From assembly GCA_008017255.1 (NCBI GenBank), contig SSHD01000154.1, positions 1 through 5,614 of the forward strand: a stretch of DNA of 5,614 nt, read 5' to 3'. Source of the DNA: Acinetobacter sp. (GTDB lineage Bacteria > Pseudomonadota > Gammaproteobacteria > Pseudomonadales > Moraxellaceae). The position numbers were made by a program, and so were the translations under genes. Of this stretch, positions 1 through 5,614 are shown piece after piece. Position 1 is the stretch's first letter. Every line of letters starts with the position of its first letter. The notes below the pieces were generated by a model. That model had not been told where the DNA came from. It worked only from the letters and a program-made list of their open reading frames with translations, and searched no databases.

Positions 1-298
1 CTTTAAGAACACGTAGATAACCGCCGTTACGTTCTTTGTAACGAGGGCCAAGAACGGTAAATAATTTACCAACAGTTGCTGCTGAACGAGTACGAGCAAA
101 CGCTAAACGACGGTTTGCAACAGTATCGTTTTTAGCTAAAGTGATTAAAGGCTCAGCAACACGACGAAGTTCTTTCGCCTTAGGCAAAGTTGTCTTAATT
201 AACTCATGCTCTACTAAAGCATTTGTTAAGTTTTGAAACAACGCCTTACGGTGGCTGCTTGTACGGCCTAATTTCACACCACTATTACGATGACGCAT
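1..298 (-). CDS. rplQ: 50S ribosomal protein L17, 3' end beyond window
   Basis: Ribosomal protein L17, a component of the large subunit near the exit-tunnel side. The reading frame starts at an ATG (298-296) and stays open to the window edge, giving 99 complete codons; the family is usually about 120-130 residues, so some 25 C-terminal residues are missing. The N-terminus [20 protein letters not shown] is the family hallmark, followed by an [18 protein letters not shown] stretch and the conserved region around [12 protein letters not shown] Shine-Dalgarno AGGA (310-307) lies 8 bases before the start. It follows rpoA after 18 bases, the usual last gene of the alpha operon, and is presumably co-transcribed. 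No terminator can be judged because the 3' end is outside the window. Identification is very secure. Confidence 0.97.
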   Translation of the reverse strand, partial: MRHRNSGVKLGRTSSHRKALFQNLTNALVEHELIKTTLPKAKELRRVAEPLITLAKNDTVANRRLAFARTRSAATVGKLFTVLGPRYKERNGGYLRVLK

Positions 299-316
299 GG
301 TGATAGTCCTACTTAA

Positions 317-1324
317 TTAACGGCTACGATAGGCAAATCGGTCATCCATACGGAGACTAGCTGGTGGCCAGTTCTCTAAACGCATGCCGAGTTGTAAACC
401 TTTCGATGCCAAAACATCTTTGATCTCTGTTAACGATTTTTTACCTAAGTTAGGAGTTTTTAACAACTCAACTTCAGTACGTTGAACAAGATCACCAATG
501 TAGTAAATATTTTCTGCCTTCAAACAGTTAGCAGAACGAACAGTTAGCTCGAGATCATCTACTGGACGAAGCAAAATTGGGTCAACTTCTTCGCGCGGCT
601 CTTGAGCTACCGGAGTTTGATCTTTCTGAAGATCAACAAAAATTGCAATTTGTTGTTGCAAGATTGTTGCCGCTTTGCGGATTGCTTCTTCAGGATCAAC
701 CGTACCGTTAGTTTCAAGATCGATTACGAGCTTATCAAGATCGGTACGTTGTTCTACACGCGCATTTTCTACGGTGTAAGACACACGTTGGATCGGGCTA
801 TAAGAAGCATCTAACTGTAAACGACCTACTGGACGTGTTTCACCTTCTGGGAAACGAGAGTCAGATGTTTCATAACCACGACCCTGAGCCACTTTCAAAC
901 GCATTTTCAGCGATCCAGAGTTGCTCAAAGTACCGATTAAATGATCTGGGTTAACCACTTCAACATTATGTGGTAAACGAAGGTCAGCTGCTGTTACGTC
1001 ACCTGCCCCTTGTTTTTCCAATGTCAAATATGCTTCGTTTTGATCAAACAGCTTAATCGACAATCCTTTAAGGTTCAGCAAGAGCTCGACGATGTCCTGC
1101 TGCAAGCCTTCTAAAGTACTGTACTCGTGCTCGACACCTTCTATTTCCACTTCAACCACAGCTGCGCCAGGTAAAGAAGACAATAGAATGCGACGTAAAG
1201 CATTACCTAGAGTATGACCAAAGCCACGCTCTAAAGGTTCCAGAATCACTTTTGCCGAGGTCCCGCTCACCGCTTCGACCTTGATCGCTTGCGGAGTTAG
1301 AAACTCGTTTGCAGTACGCGTCAT
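317..1324 (-). CDS. rpoA: DNA-directed RNA polymerase subunit alpha
   Basis: The alpha subunit dimerises to nucleate RNA polymerase assembly, and its C-terminal domain contacts UP-element DNA and activators. It has 335 residues against 329 in E. coli. The N-terminal domain (about 1-230) carries the [20 protein letters not shown] core with R45, important in E. coli for assembly with beta. A linker (about 231-245) leads to the C-terminal domain. There the DNA-binding determinant is intact: R263, N266, C267, K269, G294, K296, S297 and E300, each two lower than in E. coli. The sigma-facing D257 and E259 are also kept. After the conserved LENWPPAS motif comes an extra basic and aromatic tail, [11 protein letters not shown] (325-335), where E. 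coli ends in IADE. The start ATG has GAGG (1337-1334) 9 bases upstream. It follows rpsD by 18 bases and precedes rplQ by 18. Confidence 0.99.
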   Translation of the reverse strand: MTRTANEFLTPQAIKVEAVSGTSAKVILEPLERGFGHTLGNALRRILLSSLPGAAVVEVEIEGVEHEYSTLEGLQQDIVELLLNLKGLSIKLFDQNEAYLTLEKQGAGDVTAADLRLPHNVEVVNPDHLIGTLSNSGSLKMRLKVAQGRGYETSDSRFPEGETRPVGRLQLDASYSPIQRVSYTVENARVEQRTDLDKLVIDLETNGTVDPEEAIRKAATILQQQIAIFVDLQKDQTPVAQEPREEVDPILLRPVDDLELTVRSANCLKAENIYYIGDLVQRTEVELLKTPNLGKKSLTEIKDVLASKGLQLGMRLENWPPASLRMDDRFAYRSR

Positions 1325-1342
1325 TTATTGCTACCTCAAGGA

Positions 1343-1969
1343 TTATTTAGAATACAATTCTACAATCAAGCTTTCGTTGATTTCAGCAGGTAAATCAGAG
1401 CGATCTGGTGCAGCTTTAAACGTACCTTCTAACTTAGAATGATCAATTTCAATCCAAGCTGGAAGACCACGTTGTGTAGCTAACTCAATCGCGTTTTTAA
1501 TACGCAATTGTTGTTTAGCACCTTCGTGAACCGCAATCACATCACCCGCTTTTACTTGAATAGACGCGATGTTTACACGACGACCATTTAAAGTAATAGA
1601 ACGATGACTGACCAACTGACGAGCTTCTGCACGTGTAGAACCAAAGCCCATACGATAAACAACGTTATCAAGACGGCTTTCAAGTAGCTTCAACAAGTTC
1701 TCACCTGTTGCGCCTTTTACACGAGCTGCTTCTTTATAGTAGTTACTAAATTGACGCTCTAACACACCGTACATACGACGTACTTTTTGTTTTTCACGTA
1801 ATTGTAGTGAATACTCAGATTGCTTACCACCGCGCGCACCGCCATGTTGACCAGGCGCTTTAGCAGCTTTTTTAGTTTTGACGTCAAACGGTTTAACGCC
1901 AGATTTAAGTTGCAGGTCTGTCCCTTCGCGGCGAGAGAGTTTGCATTTTGGACCAATATAACGAGCCAT
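1343..1969 (-). CDS. rpsD: 30S ribosomal protein S4
   Basis: S4 is a primary 16S rRNA-binding protein that starts assembly of the 30S body and helps set decoding accuracy; in E. coli it is also the translational repressor of the alpha operon. The 208 residues match the family length. The N-terminal [19 protein letters not shown] motif is present. The S4 RNA-binding domain begins near residue 98 ([25 protein letters not shown]), and the chain ends in LIVELYSK. The N-terminal region has a single cysteine (C9), so this is the zinc-free form rather than the four-cysteine form found in some bacteria. The Shine-Dalgarno AAGGAG (1983-1978) lies 8 bases before the ATG and overlaps the stop codon of rpsK, so translation of the two is probably coupled. 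The gap to rpsK is 12 bases. Confidence 0.99.
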   Translation of the reverse strand: MARYIGPKCKLSRREGTDLQLKSGVKPFDVKTKKAAKAPGQHGGARGGKQSEYSLQLREKQKVRRMYGVLERQFSNYYKEAARVKGATGENLLKLLESRLDNVVYRMGFGSTRAEARQLVSHRSITLNGRRVNIASIQVKAGDVIAVHEGAKQQLRIKNAIELATQRGLPAWIEIDHSKLEGTFKAAPDRSDLPAEINESLIVELYSK

Positions 1970-1981
1970 GAATGTTTCTCC

Positions 1982-2368
1982 TTACACGCGACGTTTTTTA
2001 GGTGGACGGCAACCGTTGTGAGGAATTGGAGTCACATCGGTAATGCTGTTAATCTTATAACCCACTGCACCTAATGCACGAACCGCAGATTCACGACCTG
2101 GACCAGGACCTTTTACAAGGACGTCCAAGTTTTTCAAACCGTAGTCTAAAGCTGCTTTACCAGCAACTTCAGCCGCTACCTGAGCAGCAAACGGCGTTGA
2201 TTTACGTGATCCACGGAAGCCTTGTCCACCTGAGGTAGCCCAAGCCAGTGCATTACCTTGACGATCGGTAATGGTCACAATGGTGTTATTAAAAGACGCG
2301 TGAATGTGTGCAACACCTTCAGAGACGGTACGAGTGACCTTCTTGCGTGTGCGAGTATCTTTAGCCAT
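1982..2368 (-). CDS. rpsK: 30S ribosomal protein S11
   Basis: S11 is part of the 30S platform, near the E-site and the mRNA exit, where it contacts 16S rRNA. The 128 residues compare with 129 in E. coli. Family features seen are [20 protein letters not shown] near the N-terminus, [18 protein letters not shown] in the middle, [14 protein letters not shown], and the basic C-terminus [12 protein letters not shown]. The Asn-Gly pair N118-G119 corresponds to the site where E. coli S11 (N119) is known to form isoaspartate; whether it happens here is inference. GGAAG (2380-2376) lies 7 bases before the ATG. The gene follows rpsM after 19 bases, and its stop codon overlaps the rpsD Shine-Dalgarno. 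Confidence 0.99.
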
Positions 2369-2387
2369 CTTTTAGCTTCCAGAAATC

Positions 2388-2744
2388 TTACTTTTTAATC
2401 GGTTTGCGCGGACCTTTACGGGTACGTGCGTTAGTTTTGGTGCGTTGTCCGCGAACAGGCAAGCTGCGACGATGACGAAGACCACGATAGCAGCCTAAAT
2501 CCATTAAACGTTTAATGTTCATGGAAATTTCACGACGTAAATCACCTTCGGTAGGAACCTTGGTAACTTCCGCACGAATCGCATCTAGCTGTGCGTCATC
2601 TAATTCACGAATTTTTGTTGTTGGTGCAATACCTACAGCAGCTAAGATATTCTTAGCGGTATGGCGACCAATACCAAAGATATACGTGAGAGAGATAACA
2701 GCATGCTTGTTATCCGGAATGTTTACACCGGCAATACGAGCCAT
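2388..2744 (-). CDS. rpsM: 30S ribosomal protein S13
   Basis: S13 sits in the head of the small subunit, forms intersubunit bridges and touches the P-site tRNA through its basic tail. The protein has 118 residues, the normal bacterial length. The N-terminus [19 protein letters not shown], the [14 protein letters not shown] segment, the [19 protein letters not shown] core and the lysine-rich end KGPRKPIKK are diagnostic. GGAG (2756-2753) lies 8 bases before the ATG. It is the first gene of the alpha operon in the E. coli arrangement, and here too it follows the only sizeable gap of the window (110 bases). By analogy, translation control by S4 would act at this start; this is inference from the layout. 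Confidence 0.99.
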   Translation of the reverse strand: MARIAGVNIPDNKHAVISLTYIFGIGRHTAKNILAAVGIAPTTKIRELDDAQLDAIRAEVTKVPTEGDLRREISMNIKRLMDLGCYRGLRHRRSLPVRGQRTKTNARTRKGPRKPIKK

Positions 2745-2779
2745 TGACTTTTCTCCAATAAGGCAACTGCGATAATGAG

Positions 2780-2806
2780 CCGCCCCACAAAAATCTTGAG
2801 GGGCGG
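2780..2806 (-). repeat. perfect 7-bp GC inverted repeat (RNA hairpin) in the rpsM leader
   Basis: Read on the minus strand, CCGCCCC (2806-2800) pairs perfectly with GGGGCGG (2786-2780). Inside, after one U-U mismatch, CAA can pair with UUG, closing a five-base loop GAUUU. The hairpin ends 35 bases before the rpsM ATG. Neither strand has a T-run after it, so it does not look like an intrinsic terminator. A structural role in the leader, such as part of an S4 binding site or a stabiliser of the 5' end, is inference. Confidence 0.65.
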
Positions 2807-2835
2807 ATATTAACCCAAAATACCTAATAAATCAA
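2807..2835 (-). promoter_or_regulatory. candidate sigma-70 promoter for the alpha operon
   Basis: On the minus strand, TTGATT (2835-2830) as a -35 and TAATAT (2812-2807) as a -10 are separated by exactly 17 bases; each matches 4 of 6 consensus positions. Transcription would start near 2800, and the bases between the -10 and the start would be the GC-rich CCGCCCC. Such discriminators are typical of stringently controlled ribosomal promoters. A start there would leave out most of the first arm of the hairpin. A second possible -10, a perfect TATAAT (2852-2847), lies just after the rpmJ stop but has no good -35. Confidence 0.35.
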
Positions 2836-2854
2836 CAGGTCTTTAGATTATAAA

Positions 2855-2971
2855 TTAACCTTGACGCTGTTTATGACGAGGTTCTGCGCTACAAATCACA
2901 CGAATTACCCCATGACGCTTGATAACTTTACAGCTACCACAAATTTTTTTAACTGAAGCTTGAACTTTCAT
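2855..2971 (-). CDS. rpmJ: 50S ribosomal protein L36
   Basis: L36 is the smallest ribosomal protein of the large subunit and binds 23S rRNA. Translating from the ATG at 2971 gives 38 residues, [20 protein letters not shown] followed by [18 protein letters not shown], then TAA. C11, C14, C27 and H33 form the zinc-ribbon ligand set, so this is the zinc-binding (C+) form. AGAGG (2982-2978) lies 6 bases before the start. It follows secY after 18 bases and is the last gene before the rpsM leader, the same place as in E. coli. Zinc-containing L36 is often replaced by a zinc-free paralogue under zinc limitation; whether this genome has one cannot be seen here. Confidence 0.97.
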   Translation of the reverse strand: MKVQASVKKICGSCKVIKRHGVIRVICSAEPRHKQRQG

Positions 2972-2989
2972 GATAAACCTCTAAGTGCC

Positions 2990-4348
2990 TTATCCTTGCG
3001 GATGAACGGTAGTTTTTTTCATCAATGACTGATTATCATATTGATGCGATGTCAAATGTGCTTGTAACTGTGCCATAAAGTCCATGACCACAACCACAAC
3101 AATCAACAACGATGTTCCTCCCAAATGAAATGGAACACCAAAAGAGCTCTGTAAAATCATTGGCATCAAACACACAATGGTAATATACATCGCACCGATA
3201 AAGGTCAAACGATTCAAAATATGATCTAAATAACGAGCTGTTTGTTCACCTGGACGAATACCTGGAACATAAGCACCACTACGTTTTAAGTTTTCAGCCA
3301 CTTCTTTTGGACTAAATACCAATGCGGTATAAAAATAACAAAAGAAGATAATCAAAGCACCAAATAACACCAAATACATTGGTGAACCTGGCGACAATGC
3401 CAATGCTAAATTCTGTAGTGATACCTTAATAATTCCAGCGTTCGGATCTGCACTGCCTACCCATTGCCCTAAACTTGCAGGAAATAAAAGTAGTGAACTC
3501 GCAAAAATTGCAGGAATCACCCCTGCCATATTAATTTTTAATGGCAAATGGGTTTGTTGTGCGGTAAAAACACGGCGACCTTGCTGTTTTTGTGCATAAT
3601 TCACAGGTACTCTACGCTGTGCTTTTTCAATAAACACAATCGCAGCAAGTACAGCAATAGACAATACAGCAAATACCAGAACACCAATCATGCTGCTTTG
3701 ACCACTTTCAATCGATGAAAAAGTCTGCATCACAATATTTGGTAAACCTGCCACAATTCCTGCAAAGATAATCATGGAAATCCCATTACCCACACCACGT
3801 TCGGTAATCTGTTCACCCAACCACATCAAAAACATGGTACCTGCAACCAAAGAGGTCACAGCTGGAACATAAAATGCCAAACCTGAAGATAATGTAATTC
3901 CCTGACTAATCAGCCCAGCACACATCCCAACAGACTGTACAACTGCCAAAAGCAAAGTACCTTGACGTGTATATTGCTGGATTTTACGCTTGCCTTGTTC
4001 ACCTTCTTTTTTGAGTGCCTCAAGTGACGGAACCACAGAAGACATCAACTGCACGATAATCGATGCCGAAATATACGGCATGATACCGAGTGCAAGAATA
4101 GACATACGCTCTAATGCACCACCTGAAAACATGTTAAACAAACCAAGGATCGTACCTTGATTTGCATTAAACAATTGTTCCAGTGCGGCATTATTAATAC
4201 CAGGTACAGGAATATGTGCCCCTAGTCGAAACACCAACAATGCCCCTATTAAGAACATTAGACGGTGCAAAATCTCACGATATTTCACATAAAAAGGTTG
4301 CCCTTTTTGCAAATGAACGTGTCCAGAAGAACTAGGAGACATAGACAC
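2990..4348 (-). CDS. secY: Sec translocon channel subunit SecY
   Basis: SecY forms the inner-membrane pore through which SecA or the ribosome drives proteins, together with SecE and SecG. The 452 residues are close to the usual 430-450. Ten membrane segments can be placed at roughly 26-46, 83-103 (after the plug helix at about 66-80), 131-150, 157-177, 188-205, 220-240, 273-293, 323-346, 380-399 and 409-429. Signatures include [23 protein letters not shown], the cytoplasmic loop [18 protein letters not shown], and GIRPGEQT, whose R365 matches the SecA-critical R357 of E. coli. The start is taken as GTG (4348-4346), with GAGGAG (4363-4358) 9 bases upstream. An in-frame ATG two codons later would have a 15-base spacing. 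The Shine-Dalgarno lies in the last two sense codons of rplO, which suggests coupled translation. Confidence 0.98.
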   Translation of the reverse strand: MSMSPSSSGHVHLQKGQPFYVKYREILHRLMFLIGALLVFRLGAHIPVPGINNAALEQLFNANQGTILGLFNMFSGGALERMSILALGIMPYISASIIVQLMSSVVPSLEALKKEGEQGKRKIQQYTRQGTLLLAVVQSVGMCAGLISQGITLSSGLAFYVPAVTSLVAGTMFLMWLGEQITERGVGNGISMIIFAGIVAGLPNIVMQTFSSIESGQSSMIGVLVFAVLSIAVLAAIVFIEKAQRRVPVNYAQKQQGRRVFTAQQTHLPLKINMAGVIPAIFASSLLLFPASLGQWVGSADPNAGIIKVSLQNLALALSPGSPMYLVLFGALIIFFCYFYTALVFSPKEVAENLKRSGAYVPGIRPGEQTARYLDHILNRLTFIGAMYITIVCLMPMILQSSFGVPFHLGGTSLLIVVVVVMDFMAQLQAHLTSHQYDNQSLMKKTTVHPQG

Positions 4349-4354
4349 AGACGA

Positions 4355-4795
4355 TTACTCCTCGACTTTACCGCCAGCTGCTTCAACAGCAGCTTTCGCA
4401 CCCTTAGTCAATGCTACACCTTGTACAGTGAATGCACGAGTGATTTCACCAGAAAGTACCACACGAGCACGTAACATATCTTTACGTACAACGTTAGCAG
4501 CTTTTAAAGTTTCAAGTGAAATAATATCACCTTCCACTTTAGCCAATTCTGACAAACGTACTTCCGCAGTAGTTAATGCCATTTGACTAGTGAAACCGAA
4601 TTTAGGTAAACGACGATATAACGCTGTTTGACCGCCTTCAAAGCCTGGACGAGTACCACCACTTTTACGTGAATTTTGACCTTTGATACCACGACCACCA
4701 GTCTTACCTACGCCAGAACCGATACCACGGCCTAAACGACGGTTTTCACGCTTTGCACCTTCAGCAGGTGCGAGTTCATTTAAACGCAGAGTCAT
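4355..4795 (-). CDS. rplO: 50S ribosomal protein L15
   Basis: L15 is a late-assembling large-subunit protein whose extended N-terminal arm threads through 23S rRNA. The protein has 146 residues (144 in E. coli). The N-terminus [20 protein letters not shown] leads into the glycine- and basic-rich arm (about residues 19-57) with [19 protein letters not shown], then [18 protein letters not shown]. The globular part ends in [19 protein letters not shown] (4807-4803) lies 7 bases before the ATG and is contained in the last codons of rpmD. Only 3 bases separate the rpmD stop from this start, and 6 separate the rplO stop from secY. Confidence 0.99.
   Translation of the reverse strand: MTLRLNELAPAEGAKRENRRLGRGIGSGVGKTGGRGIKGQNSRKSGGTRPGFEGGQTALYRRLPKFGFTSQMALTTAEVRLSELAKVEGDIISLETLKAANVVRKDMLRARVVLSGEITRAFTVQGVALTKGAKAAVEAAGGKVEE
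4358..4363 (-). promoter_or_regulatory. secY Shine-Dalgarno inside the rplO end, favouring a GTG start
   Basis: GAGGAG forms the final two sense codons (Glu-Glu) of rplO. It is 9 bases from the GTG at 4348 and 15 from the ATG at 4342, so spacing favours the GTG start. The rplO stop codon lies between the site and the secY start. Confidence 0.75.
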
Positions 4796-4798
4796 GGT

Positions 4799-4975
4799 TT
4801 ATTCCTCTACACTAATCATATAGTAGACTTGGTTAATCATACCACGGTTAGAAGGCGTATCTTGCACTTCTACAGTATGACCAATACGACGCAGACCCAA
4901 ACCTTGTAAGCTCAGCTTGTGATTTTTCAAGCGATGCGAAGAAGATTTGGTCTGGGTAACTTTAATCGTTTTCAT
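4799..4975 (-). CDS. rpmD: 50S ribosomal protein L30
   Basis: L30 is a small protein of the large subunit. Translating from the ATG at 4975 gives 58 residues, the usual bacterial length: [20 protein letters not shown], then [20 protein letters not shown] and [18 protein letters not shown]. The [22 protein letters not shown] stretch is the family signature. AAGGG (4989-4985) lies 9 bases before the start, overlapping the last sense codons of rpsE, whose stop is 6 bases upstream. The position between rpsE and rplO is the standard spc operon order. Identification is secure despite the short length. Confidence 0.97.
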   Translation of the reverse strand: MKTIKVTQTKSSSHRLKNHKLSLQGLGLRRIGHTVEVQDTPSNRGMINQVYYMISVEE

Positions 4976-4981
4976 GATTGA

Positions 4982-5479
4982 TTACCCTTGAATTTCTTCT
5001 ACTGATTTACCACGTTTCGCAGCGACTTTCTCAGGAGAAGTCATATCACGCAAACCGTTAAAAGTTGCGTTTACTACGTTAGCAGCATTGGTAGAACCAT
5101 AACACTTAGTCAATACGTTACGTACACCCGCAGCTTCTAACACTGCACGCATCGAACCACCCGCAATCACACCTGTACCTTCAGAAGCAGGCTGCATAAA
5201 TACACGGCTTGCACCATGACGAGCATTGATTGGGTGCTGTAAAGTACCATCAACAAGATCAACAGTAATCATGTTACGACGTGCAGCTTCAAGTGCTTTA
5301 GAAATAGCAGCTGGAACTTCACGTGCTTTACCACGACCAAAACCTACACGACCATTACCATCACCTACCACAGTTAATGCTGTGAAAGAGAAGATACGAC
5401 CACCCTTAACAACTTTGGCTACACGATCAACGGCAACCAGCTTTTCAACGAGACCTTCGTTTTGTTCAACTTTCGCCAT
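4982..5479 (-). CDS. rpsE: 30S ribosomal protein S5
   Basis: S5 lies on the solvent side of the 30S subunit near the mRNA entry, and influences decoding accuracy. The protein has 165 residues (167 in E. coli). The N-terminal double-stranded-RNA-binding-like domain (about 9-75) holds the loop [10 protein letters not shown] with K25, G26 and G27. These match E. coli residues whose change gives spectinomycin resistance; they look wild type. [18 protein letters not shown] follows. The C-terminal domain carries [19 protein letters not shown] and the [19 protein letters not shown] region. GGAG (5491-5488) lies 8 bases before the ATG, inside the end of rplR, whose stop is just 2 bases upstream. Confidence 0.99.
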   Translation of the reverse strand: MAKVEQNEGLVEKLVAVDRVAKVVKGGRIFSFTALTVVGDGNGRVGFGRGKAREVPAAISKALEAARRNMITVDLVDGTLQHPINARHGASRVFMQPASEGTGVIAGGSMRAVLEAAGVRNVLTKCYGSTNAANVVNATFNGLRDMTSPEKVAAKRGKSVEEIQG

Positions 5480-5481
5480 GA

Positions 5482-5614
5482 TTAGAACTCCAAGCCGCCT
5501 TCACGGGCAGCATCAGCCAAGGCTTTGATACGACCATGATATTTAAAACCAGAACGGTCAAACGCTACTTTAGTAACGCCTGCTGCTTTCGCACGCTCTG
5601 CGATTAAAGCACCA
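5482..5614 (-). CDS. rplR: 50S ribosomal protein L18, C-terminal part
   Basis: L18 binds 5S rRNA and anchors it in the central protuberance of the large subunit. Only the last 43 codons are in the window; the start lies beyond the right edge. The readable end contains [20 protein letters not shown] and [19 protein letters not shown], matching the conserved C-terminus of bacterial L18 (about 117 residues in E. coli). The frame ends in TAA (5484-5482), 2 bases before the rpsE ATG, and its last codons contain the rpsE Shine-Dalgarno. Its place before rpsE is the normal spc operon order. Confidence 0.95.

Larger units (their letters stand above)
2745..2854 (-). promoter_or_regulatory. alpha operon leader upstream of rpsM (candidate promoter and S4-control region)
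   Basis: This 110-base gap separates rpmJ from rpsM, while every other gap in the window is 2-19 bases. In E. coli the same position holds the alpha operon promoter and a pseudoknot bound by S4, which represses rpsM translation. Here the gap contains promoter-like hexamers, a strong GC-only inverted repeat (2780-2806) and the rpsM Shine-Dalgarno. I could not recognise the E. coli pseudoknot sequence itself, so an S4 operator is inferred from position only. Confidence 0.5.

Noticed and set aside
602..814. Plus-strand open frame of 70 codons
   Set aside because: Lies wholly antisense to rpoA, resembles no known protein, and has no independent support.
1759..1956. Minus-strand open frame of 65 codons
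   Set aside because: Out-of-frame reading inside rpsD, which is an unmistakable S4 gene; composition is not protein-like.
1820..2074. Plus-strand open frame of 84 codons
   Set aside because: Antisense across the rpsD-rpsK junction; a by-product of conserved coding on the other strand.
2515..2775. Plus-strand open frame of 86 codons
   Set aside because: Antisense to rpsM and its leader; no recognisable domain.
2780..2806. Intrinsic terminator ending the spc operon
   Set aside because: The GC stem is followed by GCTCATTATC on the minus strand and ATATTAACCC on the plus strand, with no T-run in either direction.
2847..2852. Perfect TATAAT as the main alpha operon promoter
   Set aside because: At 16-18 base spacing the upstream hexamers are ATAAAC, CATAAA and TCATAA, all poor -35 matches, and there is no TGn extension; kept only as an alternative.
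4265..4474. Plus-strand open frame of 69 codons
   Set aside because: Antisense across the secY-rplO junction; no family resemblance.
5226..5528. Plus-strand open frame of 100 codons
   Set aside because: Antisense to rpsE and the end of rplR; arises from the reverse complement of their codons.

Overview
The window is a compact, conserved chromosomal block holding the end of the spc ribosomal-protein operon and nearly all of the alpha operon. All genes lie on the minus strand, so transcription runs from high to low coordinates. Protein sequences and modest G+C point to a gammaproteobacterium of the Moraxellaceae, most likely Acinetobacter: a 335-residue RpoA ending in [11 protein letters not shown] and a 452-residue SecY both fit that genus. 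The genus call rests on recognising the proteins, not on a search; I do not assign a species.

In transcription order: rplR (L18, C-terminal part only, 5614-5482), rpsE (S5), rpmD (L30), rplO (L15), secY (translocon pore), rpmJ (L36), then a 110-base leader, rpsM (S13), rpsK (S11), rpsD (S4), rpoA (RNA polymerase alpha) and rplQ (L17, missing its 3' end). There are no gaps over 300 bases, no mobile elements, no CRISPR, no tRNA or rRNA, and no broken genes.

The spc part is very tightly packed. The gaps rplR-rpsE, rpsE-rpmD, rpmD-rplO and rplO-secY are 2, 6, 3 and 6 bases, and each Shine-Dalgarno sequence lies wholly or partly inside the last codons of the gene before it, which suggests translational coupling. 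Gaps in the alpha part are 12-19 bases, each with a normal Shine-Dalgarno. The only larger gap, between rpmJ and rpsM, sits where the alpha operon promoter and S4 translational operator lie in E. coli. It holds a perfect 7-bp GC-only inverted repeat and promoter-like hexamers.

Together the genes build both ribosomal subunits, supply the polymerase subunit that nucleates core assembly, and encode the membrane channel for protein export. I see no sign of a previously undescribed system. The points most worth a second look are the rpsM leader, the RpoA tail and the secY start.
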